64,000 bases of DNA from Lingula anatina (Eukaryota > Brachiopoda > Lingulata > Lingulida > Lingulidae), in assembly GCF_001039355.2 (NCBI RefSeq), contig NW_019775615.1:87410-151409 (forward strand). Reading direction: 5' to 3'. The notes under the pieces were generated by a model. It did not search any database, was not told the origin of the DNA, and saw only the letters and a program-made list of their open reading frames with translations. The translations under genes and the position numbers were made by a program. The first letter of the stretch is position 1; each line of letters opens with the position of its first letter. Below are positions 44,503-59,518 of this stretch, one piece after another.

Positions 44503-47500
44503 TATGTGTGTGTGTGTGTGCACGTGCATGTGTGTGTGTGTCTTTGTCAGTAGTACATGTAATTACCAAATGTAAGTAATTTTAAATAGTTGAAGGTTAC
44601 CAATGAAAACATTCAGAAGCCAGGGAAACTGTGTACACAGATAAGAGATTCATCATCTAAAAATATGTAGGAATGGTGAAAAAGTTGACATCTCAATGAC
44701 ATCAGCAAACAGGGCTGTCAAAAAGTGCTTGTCCCTTGAGCAGCGAGAGTGGACAGTTTATTGATCTTTGCCTTTTAGGTGCGCCTTCAACACTACAGAA
44801 TTTTAGCTAAGTAAACAACCTAGAATTATTTAAAACTCAGTTTTACAGCAATGAGGTATTATATTATTATCAGAATATATTTAAAGAAGCATAATTTACT
44901 GCATTTAATTTTATATTAAACTTGGGAGGAAAAGATACTTCAGTTTGGGATTAGTTCAAGATTTATGGACAACAGTGCAGGTACATGGTCACACATTTTC
45001 AAACTTTGTTGAGGATATCTTGAGGACCTTATAGTCAATTGCGTCAACAGGGGATAAAGTGACAGTAAACGGCCAACTCTTTGTACAGCTTCACGTGATT
45101 ATACTGAGTATTTACGGGGATCAAAGAGAGATCAAGTGGCATTGCATGGCCGTGTCAACAGAGCACTTCACCCAGTGCAGGACGTTGACTTTTCCTGGGT
45201 AACCTGACACCGTGGAGAGATATGTTTACCAGAGAGGCTGAACCCTGGGGTGGGGAGGGAGGGGTGGGTGTGGTTTACCAGAGAGGCTGAACCCAAGGGT
45301 AAGAATTAAGGGAGGAAGGGAGGGGTCATGGAGGGATCCAGAGCTATTTTTTGACAGTCTTTCAAATTATCTTTGTTGATCCATCCTCCATTTTTGACCG
45401 TCTTCCGACAGAAAAAATTAGATAATCGTAAACTTGAAATCTGACCGTCTTCTGGAAGACCCAGAAGACTGCCTCAATTGGCCAGTAGAGGTGGAACTTG
45501 TAATTATAGGTCAGAGTGGGGCTCAGTACAAAAAAAATTTAGAAGATCTCAACATGTTTAATTTCAATAATGTATTTTGTAATGAAAAAATAAAATAAAT
45601 ATAAATAGATATTGTTTACAAACTCACTTTAATATAGTTTGCTTTTATTAGACCAAAAAAGTCTGAAAATGATAAAAATGTCTAAAAGGTCAACCTAGAT
45701 TTATATCAATTCTACATTATTTACTGAGGGGCAATGCAGAGGACCTAGCTCAAAGTGGTGTGTCCCCCCTGGATTTGAGATCCTTCAGCATGAAAGTGTT
45801 CATTGGCTGATTAAAAAGCTTAGTTGCTCGGTATTACAAGGTCACATTCAACAGGGAAAGTCAAACTCCTTGGTCAAACATACGCATTTGTTACTGAGGG
45901 TGCTAAGATTAATAGCGTTTAGGACATTTAATATTGAAAAGATATTTTCATTGACCTAAAACTTAAGGATCAAGACTTGCGACCAGGGAATTTAGAAGAA
46001 TGGACATGGCTGTTTGAAAAAAAATTTTTTTTTTGTAGAAAGGGATTTTTTATAACACTTCATCTTCAAGCAATGGTGAACTTCTGCTGGAATTTGTATT
46101 TTGCTGAACAAGTCATCAGGCATACTGGATTGAAATTATGAAGATGAGATATTATTTTACTAACAAATTGAAAATATTGATTGAATAATGACAGTGAAAT
46201 TGTCGAGGAAAAGGGAATGTATCTGAACCTTGATGACTCTCACTAATAAGGACACATGCAATAGGGCCTGCACGGGTACATGCAAAGGCAGATAAATGCA
46301 GTTTTATTGAATAAATGATAATATGTCTCAACATAGAACTAGTCTACGTGACATTGTACGACTGTCCCCAAGAGGTGGTGGGTCAGTCCATGCTGGGGTC
46401 AGTGGAATCACCAGTAAATGGAATATTAATGGCAGAAGGACCACATCTTTGACCAATACTGTCCAGAAGATTATAAACAAAAAGAGGGAGGAAGAAAGGT
46501 GATATTTTATCAATTATTGTAAAATTTCAGCAGCTCTATTTCAAATTATTTGCTATAAAAACTTAACTTTTTTTATTTTTGATAATTTCCATCAGCAGAT
46601 GGTAAGGACCAAATGTTTGATGGAGGACTATTAAACATTGCATTTTGAAACCTTTATGCAAAATTTTTGCTTCACAAGTGCAAATGTCCCTATTTTCAGT
46701 TATTGAATGATACGAAAAAAAAAAGACATGCTACATTTGTGTTAATAAAATTTGGGTGTTTTGATTGACTGTTTTAATTGAACTTAACAGTATGTGGAAT
46801 GAAATATTTGATTTTAATTTAGAAAAATCATAATCATTGATTGTGATTTTGATTTCATCTAGCCTTGTCTTAAAGAGGAAAACTATTTGAAAATGTGAAG
46901 CTGGCAGTGAAAAAATTTTTTTTCTAAAATTGCCTCTGCTGTGAACATCTCTCTTCTCTTTACAATGATTTTTGTTTGTTACACGTGGACCAGTGGTATA
47001 GAAAGATGAAGGCACAATTTTGTGGATTTCAAACAGTTTTAGGATAAAAAATATGATGAAATTAAAAGAGTAGAATAATGCCACTAATAAGCATAAATTT
47101 TTAAATAGTGTGTGGTTTGTTTTCTTCTGTCACTGTCACTATCATCATTCTCTACCTGTACAACATAAATTTTCATTTCAGCTTCATATAAAAATCTAGT
47201 GTTCGTTTTATATGCCGTTGCACTGTCAGAAATGTTCATAGCATTTCTGTATACATGGATACATTTTTTATTTATAAATATTTTCGATAACGTGTGTGTG
47301 TGTACTCAATTGAAATGCCACAATTATGATTCAAAATAGTTATTGTATTTTAATAATTCTAAATATGTTCATTAGCTACAGATGCATGCCTTTATTAAAA
47401 TGAGAGAGCACATATAAAGTACAAAATTAAGTATTTGTTTAATTTCAGAGTTGAATACTTGCAATGTCAATATACATCAGAAACACTGTTTAATCAGTAA

Positions 47501-50500
47501 ATTATTAATTGATTAATTAATTTTTTTTTTCAGAGAAAAAGAGCGACAGTTTCTTGCTGCCAAACTAGAGGAGCTAAAGGAATTTACGGAAAAATATGAA
47601 AAGGAGAAGAAGGACAGAGAGGTAAGGGTTTCAATTTCACATTAAATTTATTCATATTGGGTGGATATAAAAATGTGTGACATTTTTATTTTATTTTATT
47701 TTCTCTAACTTTATCCTCTACAATTTAATTTTACCAGATATTAATACGCCTTGAAGTTTTTTACAACACAAAAATTCAGACTCAGTTGCTTAATATATAA
47801 AATCTATGAAGCAGTCGATACAAGAATGACAGTAAAAAAGTGTCAAAAAATGCACAATGAAAATCAATCCTTCAGTAGACCTTTTATAGGTAAAAACACA
47901 GGGTTGTGATACCAAGTTTAAGTTGAGAATACAACAGTATACAATAGTTAGCAACACTGCACAGTGCAGTGTGCTAGTTGTGACGAGCACAATCTCAACT
48001 CACAACAATGTCAACTACACCATCGCTGTTAAAATAATAAACACCAAAAGAAAACAAAGAAATTCACCTGCAACATTTATTTGTAGCATTTTGCACACTT
48101 GAATAAGTTTTGACAAACAAACATGGGTCATGTTTTCCTTTTGGTTCAGATAAACCAAAAATAACAAACTAGGTTTATTCACAAAGTGAGCATAATTGTT
48201 CTCTATTCAAAGGTAAAGTTTTCTATGCTTATTATGCCATTTCCATCCAAACTGAACAGAATGTGAACTGAAAAAAAAAAATATCATAAAGTCTTCTACA
48301 ATTTTTAGGACAACAACAATTGTTTGCTATTGTGCCACATCATAAATATTTACAAACTACGGACGTGTAGTAAAAGACTACTTTTCTCCTGCAACAACAA
48401 ATGCTCATTTTTTCTCTGTGGCCTGAGAGCAACATTTTCGAAGACTGTAAACCAACCACCTGTTTGACAAAAGATAACATCTGCTCCACTATGTGTATGA
48501 GGTGTCAGACCTGACGTAGGTGAGTTAGGCGCAATTAGTTGTATTAAATTCTGATTTGCTGGCTTCAAGAAGTATGAGTATGTATGGAAACCCAAGTAGG
48601 TTAAAAGATTTACAGAGATGAGAAAAGGGTTTAGACGAATTCTTTAATGAAAAATAATCATTTTGAATTAGATAAATTTAACATCCCAGACATTTATTAA
48701 CATGTGCTCTGAAATTCAAAAAGGATTTCATGAGTTAAAAATTTACAAAGACAGGAAAGATAATTACTAAGTGAATGTTGGCAAAGATAAATCGGTCTTA
48801 CCTGTACATAATTCTACAGTAAAAATAATTCTTACTTAAATAATATGATTAGCTTTGCGTGAAAACAAATTATGCTTACTGTGCTTTAGTGTTATGGTGA
48901 CGCTAATTGCTCCACATTTATATGCAGGTGACTCCATCATTATAGGTGAATCAATGGATTTAGTTCAAGTCAGATTTTTATGAATGTATAGAAAGCTGGT
49001 CATTATGTAAAATAAGATTGAACTGGATTAGTTCTGTGTTGTTAAGTTACAGGGAGGTGTGTAGCAAGGAAGTGTGTTGTAAATAATGCTGAAAAGGTTA
49101 CTGTATGCCCTTTGAGGAGATTGTTATTGAGAGTTGATTTTGAATTTAATAAGAAAACTGGTTAAGGTTTCAAGAGAAGTGATTATTCAGAGTTGATTCG
49201 GAAGTTGATGTGAAAATGGGGAAAAGTTTTGTGACACAGAGTTGAGAGTTGAACTGAAAAGCCATGCATTGGATATTTTAGCTGATTTGTGCTGATTTGG
49301 TTTGTTTTCTTTGAACTAATTGAAATGGACAGTGGTGAATTTTACATTCAGGTGAGTGTTTTTTTTTTTTTTAATTGCGATTGACTACCCATTTTCTCTC
49401 TCAGCACACTCTTTGCAATACACGCATTTGAGTATTGCCCTAAAATACTTATAGTCAAAGGCTTAATGATTCACTAGTTCATCCCAGCAGTTGCTATAGT
49501 TATGCATAAAATATATTAAATGCGTGGAATGTTAATATATAATGTAAGACTTAATGGGATTTGGAGATCTAAATAGGCATAATGGATTGAAATTGAATTT
49601 CTGCTGAAATCTTCACTGGAGAACCAACAGTTGAAAGAAAGCTGTGACAGTCAAATAGGGGGTATGCCACCAAACTTATATTCTTTACAAACCAATATTT
49701 ACTCAGACAATATATACTTCTGAGCCCAAAGATCTCCATCTTGATATATCAGTCTGTGCCTTCCGCCCGTTGTGTGCACTCCCGGTTTCCAAAGATCATG
49801 TTTCCATCAATGCAAATATTATAGATTGTCTAGAATTAGCACATTTTACCAGCAATACACCTTGTGTAAATTTACCCAACTTTTAGCTGGTTCTCCATTA
49901 GAAATTCAGTCAGCTGAGTGCTATATACAAGTGGAGACAAAAACACTGATTGCTCTTCAAACAAAAAGGATCTTTGTGGATTTTGTGAATGTGATGTAAA
50001 TTGTAAGGGCATGGGGAGAACTATGTGACTGTAGTCTAGGTGCAGTATTTAAATTTTACTAATAGCTGGGAAAAGATTTACTTTTGAATCTGTAATCAAA
50101 CAAAGAGTACCTGTGCACTTTTACCTTGGAGTCCTGTTTGTTTTGTCCAGAAAGGGGACTGTGACATTTGCTGAAAGGAACTACATCAGTTCTATAAACA
50201 CTTAGAAACAGGTGGATTTCTTGAAGTAAAGCAGCATCTCTGGACTCCGCCTTAGTTCTTTTATTTGTTCCTCAAGCAAGAGTAAATGCACCAAGAACTA
50301 CAGAAAAGTTTGATTTAAAAAATATCTGCATCAAGATACTTGCACTGCAGTAAGGGTTGAACCACATAACATGTACAAAATAAAGGAAAATCAGTGGCAG
50401 GGCTAAACATTGGAGAGTTTAGTTTATGGTGAGTGCTTGATTTAATTTTAGCTTTTCATTTAACAAAATGTAATCAACTAAAACGGAATTTATTTATTAA

Positions 50501-53500
50501 AAAAAAAAGTGATTTACAAAGTTAAAAAAGACATTTAAATATGTTTTTTAGCCAAATAAAATAATTTTCAACATTTAGAGAAATTAGTGTACTTAGTTAC
50601 TTTGAAACTTCTTACCCATGAGAGCTCCAGTGTATACAGTATAACAGTACTGTAGAAGCGCATGGAGAATATATTGTAAACAAAAGTCAGAAAAATCAAA
50701 ATATTGAACATGAACGCTTTTGTGATCTTGATAAGGCACATTAGATACACATTATGGTGTCAATAGAGCACATTTATCAAGGGAATTAAATTTTCTGTTT
50801 GTAATCTTTCTTTAACCTGGATTGGCTAGCATCATAACTTGTGTATTAGTGGGTGGCACTTTACAGATGAATTGACAAATGATTGCATTGTTTGAAATAC
50901 TTGAAGAAAAAAAGGTAGATTGTTTAAATTGCCCATGTATAGGATTTCAGTCTTATCACATGATCTGACGATGGAACTGAAAAAATTTGATTTAAATTTA
51001 GATTTATTGTAAGAATAACCTGGAATCATTGACACATCTGTTGTAAAATCCAGTAACAGCCTTTTTAAAAATTAATTTCATCACTGTATCAGTGAATGAC
51101 AATAGTTTATAATGTCATTGTAGTTCAGCGAAAGAGACGAGGACAGTGAATGAAAATATTTTCATTTTTGTCAATGTAAGTGACTATCATTTATCGTATA
51201 GTGTGCTTTTGTAATTAAAAAAGATCAGATTCTGTAATGTATTTTGTAAAAAGAAATAATTACTTAGCCTAATGGATTGGTACACACAGTTTTAAAAGTT
51301 GGCAAACAGCATCTCTGAAAACCAGCTTTTTATATCATACACCTTGCATTAAAAATCAAAACATGCAGTCTCCTAAATTCTTTAAGAAAACTGCTCAATG
51401 GCACAATCCGACACACAAATGTCTGCGTCATTAATATAGTCTGTGGTGGATGGACTAACAGTAATCTTATTGACATAGTCATGGCATTCCTTCAGGGTTT
51501 GCTGGGTTCTCATTGTACTAACAAACACTACCAGAAAGAGTGGCCAGAAATTTGATGAGTTACATTTGTAAATGGATCAAACCCCGAGCCATGCAGTTGT
51601 TAGGCTCTGTCCTATTAACTTGATTTTTTTTAACTTTGCTATGATTATATTTGTGTCTAAAGAAAACCATTGCTTGATTAATTTCATCTGTCTAACTCAT
51701 CACTTATTTTGAGTTAAATATTTTTCAATTTTTTTCAAGCTATTTTTAGATAAAATAGTTTTTTAAATAATTTTTTTAAATGATGGAAATTATGAATCAA
51801 AGTACAGAACTTATTGAAAAGTAAAAAAATCAATAAAAAGATAAAATGAATAAAATAAGTAAAAAAGCTTTTTACTTTCCTTTAATTATAAGCAGTACAG
51901 TAAAAAATCTTTAGAATGGCCTCCAAAGTTCTGCAGCAAGTGACTTGCCGGACATCAGAATTTATGACACAGATTACCACCATGGTGATAATGTTGGTTT
52001 ATCTCCTGGCCAGCCAACAGACTGGTGATATCACTGCAAGCTCTGTGTATATTAAATTCAGATTGACATTATCTTGTCATTCTAAGGGACTTCTTGTCGT
52101 GCCATGTCAAAGACTTGTCCATTATGTAATGGTTCATGTTTTGACCCATGTGTGTCTATGATAATCAATGACAGATCAAAATATGGGCGCAGTGACTCAC
52201 TGCCCTCCCCCTCCCCAACTTTGGAAGCACCCCCTTCTTACTTGGAAGAAATAAGTATTCAGACAACAGTTAGCAATAGTGTATGGTATTTTTTATGTAC
52301 AGACACAGATGTGTCTGTACATATTGCCATCACCTGCGTCTGTCGTCGCCGTTGCCATCGCTGTTGCCGTCGCCGGTGCCATGCACTTTCCTTGTTTTTC
52401 TATGGTGCATATTCAAAATAATAAGGAGAGCTTTATATTTCAGACACAAGTAATTGTCTTTGTACCCCACTAGCTGAAAAGGATAAAAATCAAAGAACAA
52501 AGATTAACCTTGCATTTTCCTTACTTTCATAGAAAATCTTGTAAGATATGGTGGGGAAGTTATCAAGAGGATGTATGAGGTTTATCTTGTAATAGACAGT
52601 GAAGAGTAATGAACAGCAGCAAACTTAATGTGGATATCTGACCTACAATTTTTTATATTGATATTGCTATCTTTTGGCATATATATTTTTTTCCTGCCCT
52701 GTACTCTCGTTCTTTTATATGCCATTATTATTTACCTATTATTTTTTCCTTATATCTCATTTATTTCTTCATGCTGTCTCTTTTTTTATTTTTGGATAAC
52801 TTCTTTTCTCTCAGTATTTTCCCCACCATAGGAAGAAATAGATATTTAGATTAAAGAGAGGACAAAACAAAACTGAATTAGCAGTTGTCCTTTTGTTTGA
52901 ATTAAAACCAGTAAGATAGTCGTGGTGAAAAAATCAAGTTAAATGCATGTAAGCGTAAAACAAACAAACAAAGAAACAAACAAAAAATCAAGACATACCA
53001 AGTCTTTTAAAATGATAGAGAGAAAAAAGGATGAAAATTCGACACATCACACCAGTACCTGTTCCAAATCCTAACCTTTAGGCCACTCCACTGGATAACC
53101 ACTGAACACTTCTCTTTGCTCTTTGAGTCAGTGAGCTACTGCATTGATTTAATCAATACAGATAACGTGCAGCAACACTCCAGATTATGCTGCAGTAATA
53201 ACAAGATTACCGGAATGACTTGACGAGCAAACTTGCAGGCAAACTTATAACTTAGCATCACTTAGTGCTTACTTTAAATGTCTAACCAACAGAAGCACAG
53301 GGCTGTTGATGGATTTTTTATGTGGTTTATTTTACTCCTGGATTGTGTTCTGGTGAAGTTACATTGAACAACATTTGGTAACAATGGCACAAGCCGAATA
53401 TTTAAACTATAAAAAGGTATGTTTAAGAGAGAGAGAGAGAGAGAAAGAGAGAGAATGCATGAGATGTTACGGAAAAAAATTATACCTGATACATGAATAT

Positions 53501-53883
53501 GTGATTTAAATGTGTGTATGTGTGTTTCTGCATGTACATTTATTTAATACATGTATAATCAAATTACTTATGAAGCCACTTTTTATATGCAAGCACTGCC
53601 AGATAATTCTCATGAATTCTCATGAATTCAGGTTCAGTAAAACTTCTTCTAGCAGTAATATTTTACTTAAAAGGTTTAGGTTCATGGTTACCTTTAAATG
53701 TTACCTCCTAGGTTTTTATGATCATTTTTCTTTTACAGTAATTGGTTGCAGACATGCCATGAAATATTTTTTTAAATCTCTTACCATAAAATCAGTGTAA
53801 CAAAGTAAACATGAGACTGAATATATATTGGATCTTGGGTGGTATCCATCTTATACATGAAGGTACTGTCGACTGCATTTTGT

Positions 53884-53926
<43 letters not shown>

Positions 53927-56900
53927 CCCTACTTTTCCTTGTGGGAAAGGTGATTTTCTAATGTAACGGAATGTGATATCTGATGGAATCACATGTACTA
54001 CTGTGTGTTTAATGAAAACTCACTTCAATGGCTTTGAAGGAGCAAAAGTGCCTTCTGCATTGTATCTGAATTAAAATTAGGTAACTTCAAACACCAGAAA
54101 TCTTGTGGTATTCTTTGAATGGTTTAATATTATTCTTGTTTAACAGTGAGCTTATCTTATGCAAAACTGTTCAAAATTAATATTAATGTAAAGGAAGGAT
54201 ATTTCTAGGGCCAGTGCTTGCTTTTTGTTTTTAATTTAATTCTATTTAATATTGTCACATTTTTAGAAATAATAAAAAAATAAATCCTTATAAGTTTAGA
54301 ATGCTGTATTAACACTCCCAAAATCAGTGCATATCTGTAACATCTTATTATATTGTGTAAAAGATTAGCCTATATTTCAACATTTTGTATATTGTCATAT
54401 TGAATATTTCATAATTATTATATTTTTGTGTCATATGCACCTCCTATAACATACATATTATCATATCATATCACATGCATGTATTAACATTAATACGGAA
54501 AAATTGATTTCGTATCCAATAAGATTATTTTGTTTCTATAAAATGTACAGTATAATAGCATTATTCAATATGATATCTTTATATAATGCAATAACATTTA
54601 TCAAATAGTAGAAGATTTCACAGTATTTATTGTAATTGTTCCATTCTTTCCAGGCCTTGGAAACTCGGCACAGTAACCTCCAAGTGAAATACGAGGCCGC
54701 ATGTCTGGAGCTGCAGAAGACACAAGGACTATTGGAAAAATTACGAACAGAAAACAAGAAGAAAACAGAACACATTGAGGGTTTACAGAAAGAAGTCACT
54801 TTTATGGCTGATAGGGTTAAGGTTCTGGACCAAAAAGGTGTGAGCAAAGAATGAAATTTTTTTTCACTGGGTAAAGAACTGTCATGTTACTCTGGGTACT
54901 GAAGATGTGTTGTATTTCTTGTTGTTTAAATTAAGAAAAGAAAATAAAGATTCAAATGATTTAAACTAAATGGTATTATATAATGTTTTTAATGATGGTG
55001 AGATGCTTCAGATACATAATCATTAAATGAGTTGAATTCAAAGAGAAACAATTCTTTTAATGATCTTTCAACACGTTAATGTCTCTAACACTACAATATC
55101 TTTGTTTTGTCTGTTGTTTTCAAACAAAAAAATTCATGTTTGCCACATATTCATAACCCATTTTTATTTACAGCTTTGGATTTGGAAAGAGCTGAAATCA
55201 CAGTAGAACAATTGAAAAGAACACTGGAATCCTACCAGTAAGCATTTTTTATATTAAAATTTGATATCACATCTTTGTGAACTAAAGTTCCTCAAGCTAA
55301 AGGTCTTCATAATAAATAATTATAGTGTCGAGGGTGAACATTATATTCATTGTTTTTATTCTGAAAACCTGTCAGTAAAGTTTGTATTCAACAAATCTTA
55401 ATGGAAATTTCACCTGATTCAAGAAATCAATACTTCCAGAAAATATAGGATCTGGAGGAAATATGGATTGCATTACAGCACACAGCTTGAACCTGCTGAG
55501 CTGCTTAATCTCATGAGATTTCATGTACTCAAAATCTTGTTTTATTTGCATTGTTTTCATTACTCCCTTATAATGCATTTGAAAATGGCTTATTCTCTTA
55601 AATCTGAGAATAAAACCACTCTGCTGTATGAAGTATGTGGAGGATTTTTACTCTACAAGGTGTTATTCTTTGCAAAATATTGCAATAATACTATGCAGTG
55701 CTTTTTCCGTCAATGCCCTTCGCCACACCGAAGATCGCTTTATAAAAAATACCACCATTGATGTGTGTTTCTCGGAATCTTGATTAAATTCATTAATTGG
55801 GCTAAGCACACTGAAACTGAATAGAAGTAGGAACGGTTGGTTTTTCTAGTAGAGGGTCCTTTATCAAACTCATATAGGAAAAAGAACTAAAGAAACTCTG
55901 TAGGGAGTACGATGATGTTGAATATTCCTCATTGATTAGATCTAGTGACAAGACCAGAAATCACTCCAGTCTGAGAGTACAAAGGAATTCAAACATGTTC
56001 CTTTTATTTCCTGCACCTTAATTGGTTCTAAAAATAATATTTTCATTTCTGTGATTAACAAAAGTTATTGGCTTTCTGCAAAGAATGAAGGCATCAAGTG
56101 CAGCTTAGATTTACTTTTAAAGTTTCAAATTTTAATCAATACTTTTTAGAATTTAATACAGTTAATGTTACAAAAAGGAGTAACAATAAAATATTATAGA
56201 TCTAAGGTTATTTTGAAATACATTAATAGTCTCCAAGTCTTATAAATTAAATAATATTTTATTATTTCAGTAACTACAAAAAATGTGTTGTATTTATTCC
56301 CACTGAGCCATGGCAGAATTGAACATTTATAAATTTTTAATCCTATTAGAAGGAGTTAAAATATTACTTGATTATTTTTCTTGCAGAAAGCAAAACCGAG
56401 ACAAAGAGTCAGAGCTAAAGGAAACCCGCCAGTGTCTGGAAGATACAGGGAAAAAACTGTCTGTAAGTTGTTCATCTAATAACAAAAAACATTTAATATA
56501 TGAAGAATTTCTGTACAAGCCAGAACAAGGCAAGACAAAATTTTAATGATTCAAATTATTGTTTTTCTTTTTCTTTTTTTCTTTCTTTTATCAAGAGCTT
56601 GTAAAACCCACATATATTACAAGCTCTTGATATAAAGAAAAACAATAATTTGAATTGATACATACAGAGCTAATGAAACTGCTCTCTCAAAATTTTAATG
56701 GTTATGCAACCGTTTGTCAACTTTTAGGTTCTCTTATTTATTTAATAATTTGAATGATTTTTTAAATAATTATATTTAACTTCATGCAGTCACTTCTAAC
56801 ACAATGTCCTCATACATAACATTTCCCCAAAAATGTAAGATTTCATAGGAAACTGAAAATTATTCCTGGCCATAAAAAGCTACAAGGCAGAATATGAATA

Positions 56901-59484
56901 TCAGCCTTCTGCTATGAGAAAAAAAACTGTTGTACTCATACAAGGGATTGGGATAAAGAAAAAAAGAGTGGGCATAAGACAGTATTAAAAAAATTATATC
57001 TATTGAACAGGTTGCACATACTCAGATAGAAGATTTGGAAGAGAAGGCATCAGACCTGAAACAACAGGTGAGGGAGGAACTGAGGAGGAATGAAAAACTG
57101 GAGCAGGTGAGTAACTGCATGTTTAACTTAAGGCATCATATGCTTAGAGTTGTCAGGTGCCACAGACTTTTTAAAATTTTTTAATTGTATTGGTTGTGTA
57201 CAATATATCATGCTTTTTAACAAAAGATTAAAAGAATACATGAAAATACATGGAATGTGTGAACATAATGAGTTAAACTATCTAGCACTTTAATGGTATA
57301 ATCAATCTCACATAGGATGGCAGCGTACGTGTTTACTGTCAACATTTTTGTTTGTACGCTAGTAGTTGATAAATATTTAAAATGCCCTTTAGGATGTTTC
57401 ATTCATATTAGCTTCCTCATGACTGTCTTTTATCTTAATGGTTCATTATAAGCCTAACTGAATGTAATATTATTACTTTTACAAATACTGTACAGCAATT
57501 CCCAAGATTACCTTAAAGTTTACGTCTGTTTAGAATGCACATAATCTTATATTTATTTTTATCAAGCAAATTTTGTACAATTACACTAAGCCCAATTNAA
57601 GTGTCTGCGTCATTAATATAGTCTGTGGTGGATGGACTAACATTAATCTTATTGACAAAGTCATGGCATTCCTTCAGGGTTTGCTGGGTTCTTATTGTAC
57701 TCACAAACACTACCAGAAAGAGTGGCCAGAAATTTGATGAGTTACATTTGTAAATGGATCAAACCCCGAGCCATGCAGTTGTTAGGCTCTGTCCTATTAA
57801 CTTGATTTTTTTTTAACTTGGCTATGATTATATTTGTGTCTAAAGAAAACCATTGCTTGATTAATTTCATCTATCTAACTCATCACTTACTTCGAGGAAT
57901 ATATTTTTCAATTTTTTTAAAACTATTGTTAGATTGAATAATTTTTGAAAATGATAAAAAGTATGTAAGTTTATAAAGTAACATTTACCTATTATTGGCT
58001 ATGCTACAGAAATTATTGGAATGTCAAATAATTGAATAAAATAAATAAAAGAAAAATCTTTTAACTTTCCCTTAATTGCCAGACTATAAGCTACAGTAAC
58101 AAAAAGAAAAAAAAAAAACTTAAGAATGGCCCCCAAAGTTCTGCAGCATGCCACTTGCCGGACATCTGAGTTTGTGACACAGATTACCACCATGGTGATA
58201 ATGTTGGTTTATCTCCTGGCCAGCCAACAGACTGGTGATATCACTGCAAGCTCTGTGTGTATTAAATTCAGATTGACATTATCTTGTCATTCTGTGGGAC
58301 TTCTTGTTGTGCCATGCCAAAGACTTGTCCATTATGTAACGGTTCATGTTTTGACCCATGTGTGTCTATGATAATCAATGACAGATCAAAATATGGGCGC
58401 AGTGACTCACTGCCCTCCTCCTCCCCAACTTTGGAAGCACCCCCTTCTTACTTGGAAGAAATAAGTATTCAGACAGCAGTTAGCAATAGTGTATGGTATT
58501 TTTTTCTGTGGTGCATACTCAAAATAATAAGTGAAGGAGAGAAAGACATAAGTAATTGTCTTTGTACCCCATAAGCTAAAAATGATAAAAATCAAGAAAT
58601 AGACAATTTTATAAGATATGGTGGGGAAGTTATCAAGAGGATGTATGAGGTTTATCTTGTAATAGACAGTGAAGAGTAATGAACAGCAGCAAACTTATGT
58701 GGATATCTGACCTACAATTTTTTATATTGATATTGCTATCTTTTGGCATATATATTTTTTTCCTGCCCTGTACTCTCGTTCTTTTATATGCCATTATTAT
58801 TTACCTATTATTTTTTCCTTATATCTCATTTATTTCTTCATGCTGTCTCTTTTTTATTTTTGGATAACTTCTTTTCTCTCAGTATTTTCCCCACCATAGG
58901 AAGAAATAGATATTTAGATTAAAGAGAGGACAAAACAAAACTAAATTAGCAGTTGTCCTTTTGTTTGAATTAAAACCAGTAAGATAGTCATGGTGAAAAA
59001 ATCAAGTTAAATGCATGTAAGCGTAAAACAAACAAACAAACAAAAAATCAAGACATAACAAGTCTTTTAAAATGATGGAGAGAAAAAAGGATGAAAATTC
59101 GACACATCACACCAGTACCTGTTCCAAATCCTAACCTTTAGGCCACTCCACTGGATAACCACTGAACACTTCTCTTTGCTCTTTGAGTCAGTGAGCTACT
59201 GCGTTGATTTAATCAATACAGATAACGTGCAGCAACACTCCAGATTATGCTGCAGTAATAACAAGATTACCGGAATGACTTGACGAGCAAACTTGCAGGC
59301 AAACCTATAACTTAGCATCACTTAGTGCTTACTTTAAATGTCTAACCAACAGAAGCACAGGGCTGTTGATGGATTTTTTATGTGGTTTATTTTACTCCTG
59401 GATTGTGTTCTGGTGAAGTTACATTGAACAACATTTGGTAACAATGGCACAAGCCGAATATTTAAACTATAAAAAGGTATGTTT

Positions 59485-59518
<34 letters not shown>

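Larger units (their letters stand above)
51421..57402 (+). repeat. Segmental tandem duplication, copy A (about 6.0 kb)
   Basis: Matches 57603-63301 in direct orientation over its whole length: introns, four coding exons (54654-54837, 55174-55237, 56387-56462, 57011-57106) and small repeats. Differences are scattered single bases, microsatellite length (poly-A about 38 versus about 12) and a few indels. Two insertions exist only here: about 100 bp around 52295-52400 and about 152 bp at 56549-56700. Homology ends near 57402 at ...aggatgtttca. Confidence 0.95.

Noticed and set aside
44331-44579. ORF with Val-Cys and Arg-Glu repeats
   Set aside because: Translation of GT and GA microsatellites; only the short HAQPQQLEE part is of interest and is reported separately.
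52628-52831. Hydrophobic small ORF repeated at 58679-58867
   Set aside because: T-rich intron sequence naturally gives Phe/Leu/Ile translations; there is no start context or splice evidence.
54536-54847. 103-codon minus-strand ORF, also at 60582-60893
   Set aside because: Antisense shadow of the coiled-coil exon; it occurs twice only because the segment is duplicated.
57595-57603. The N at the junction read as a large unknown gap
   Set aside because: Only one N is written, so its real length cannot be told; it is described as an undetermined base.
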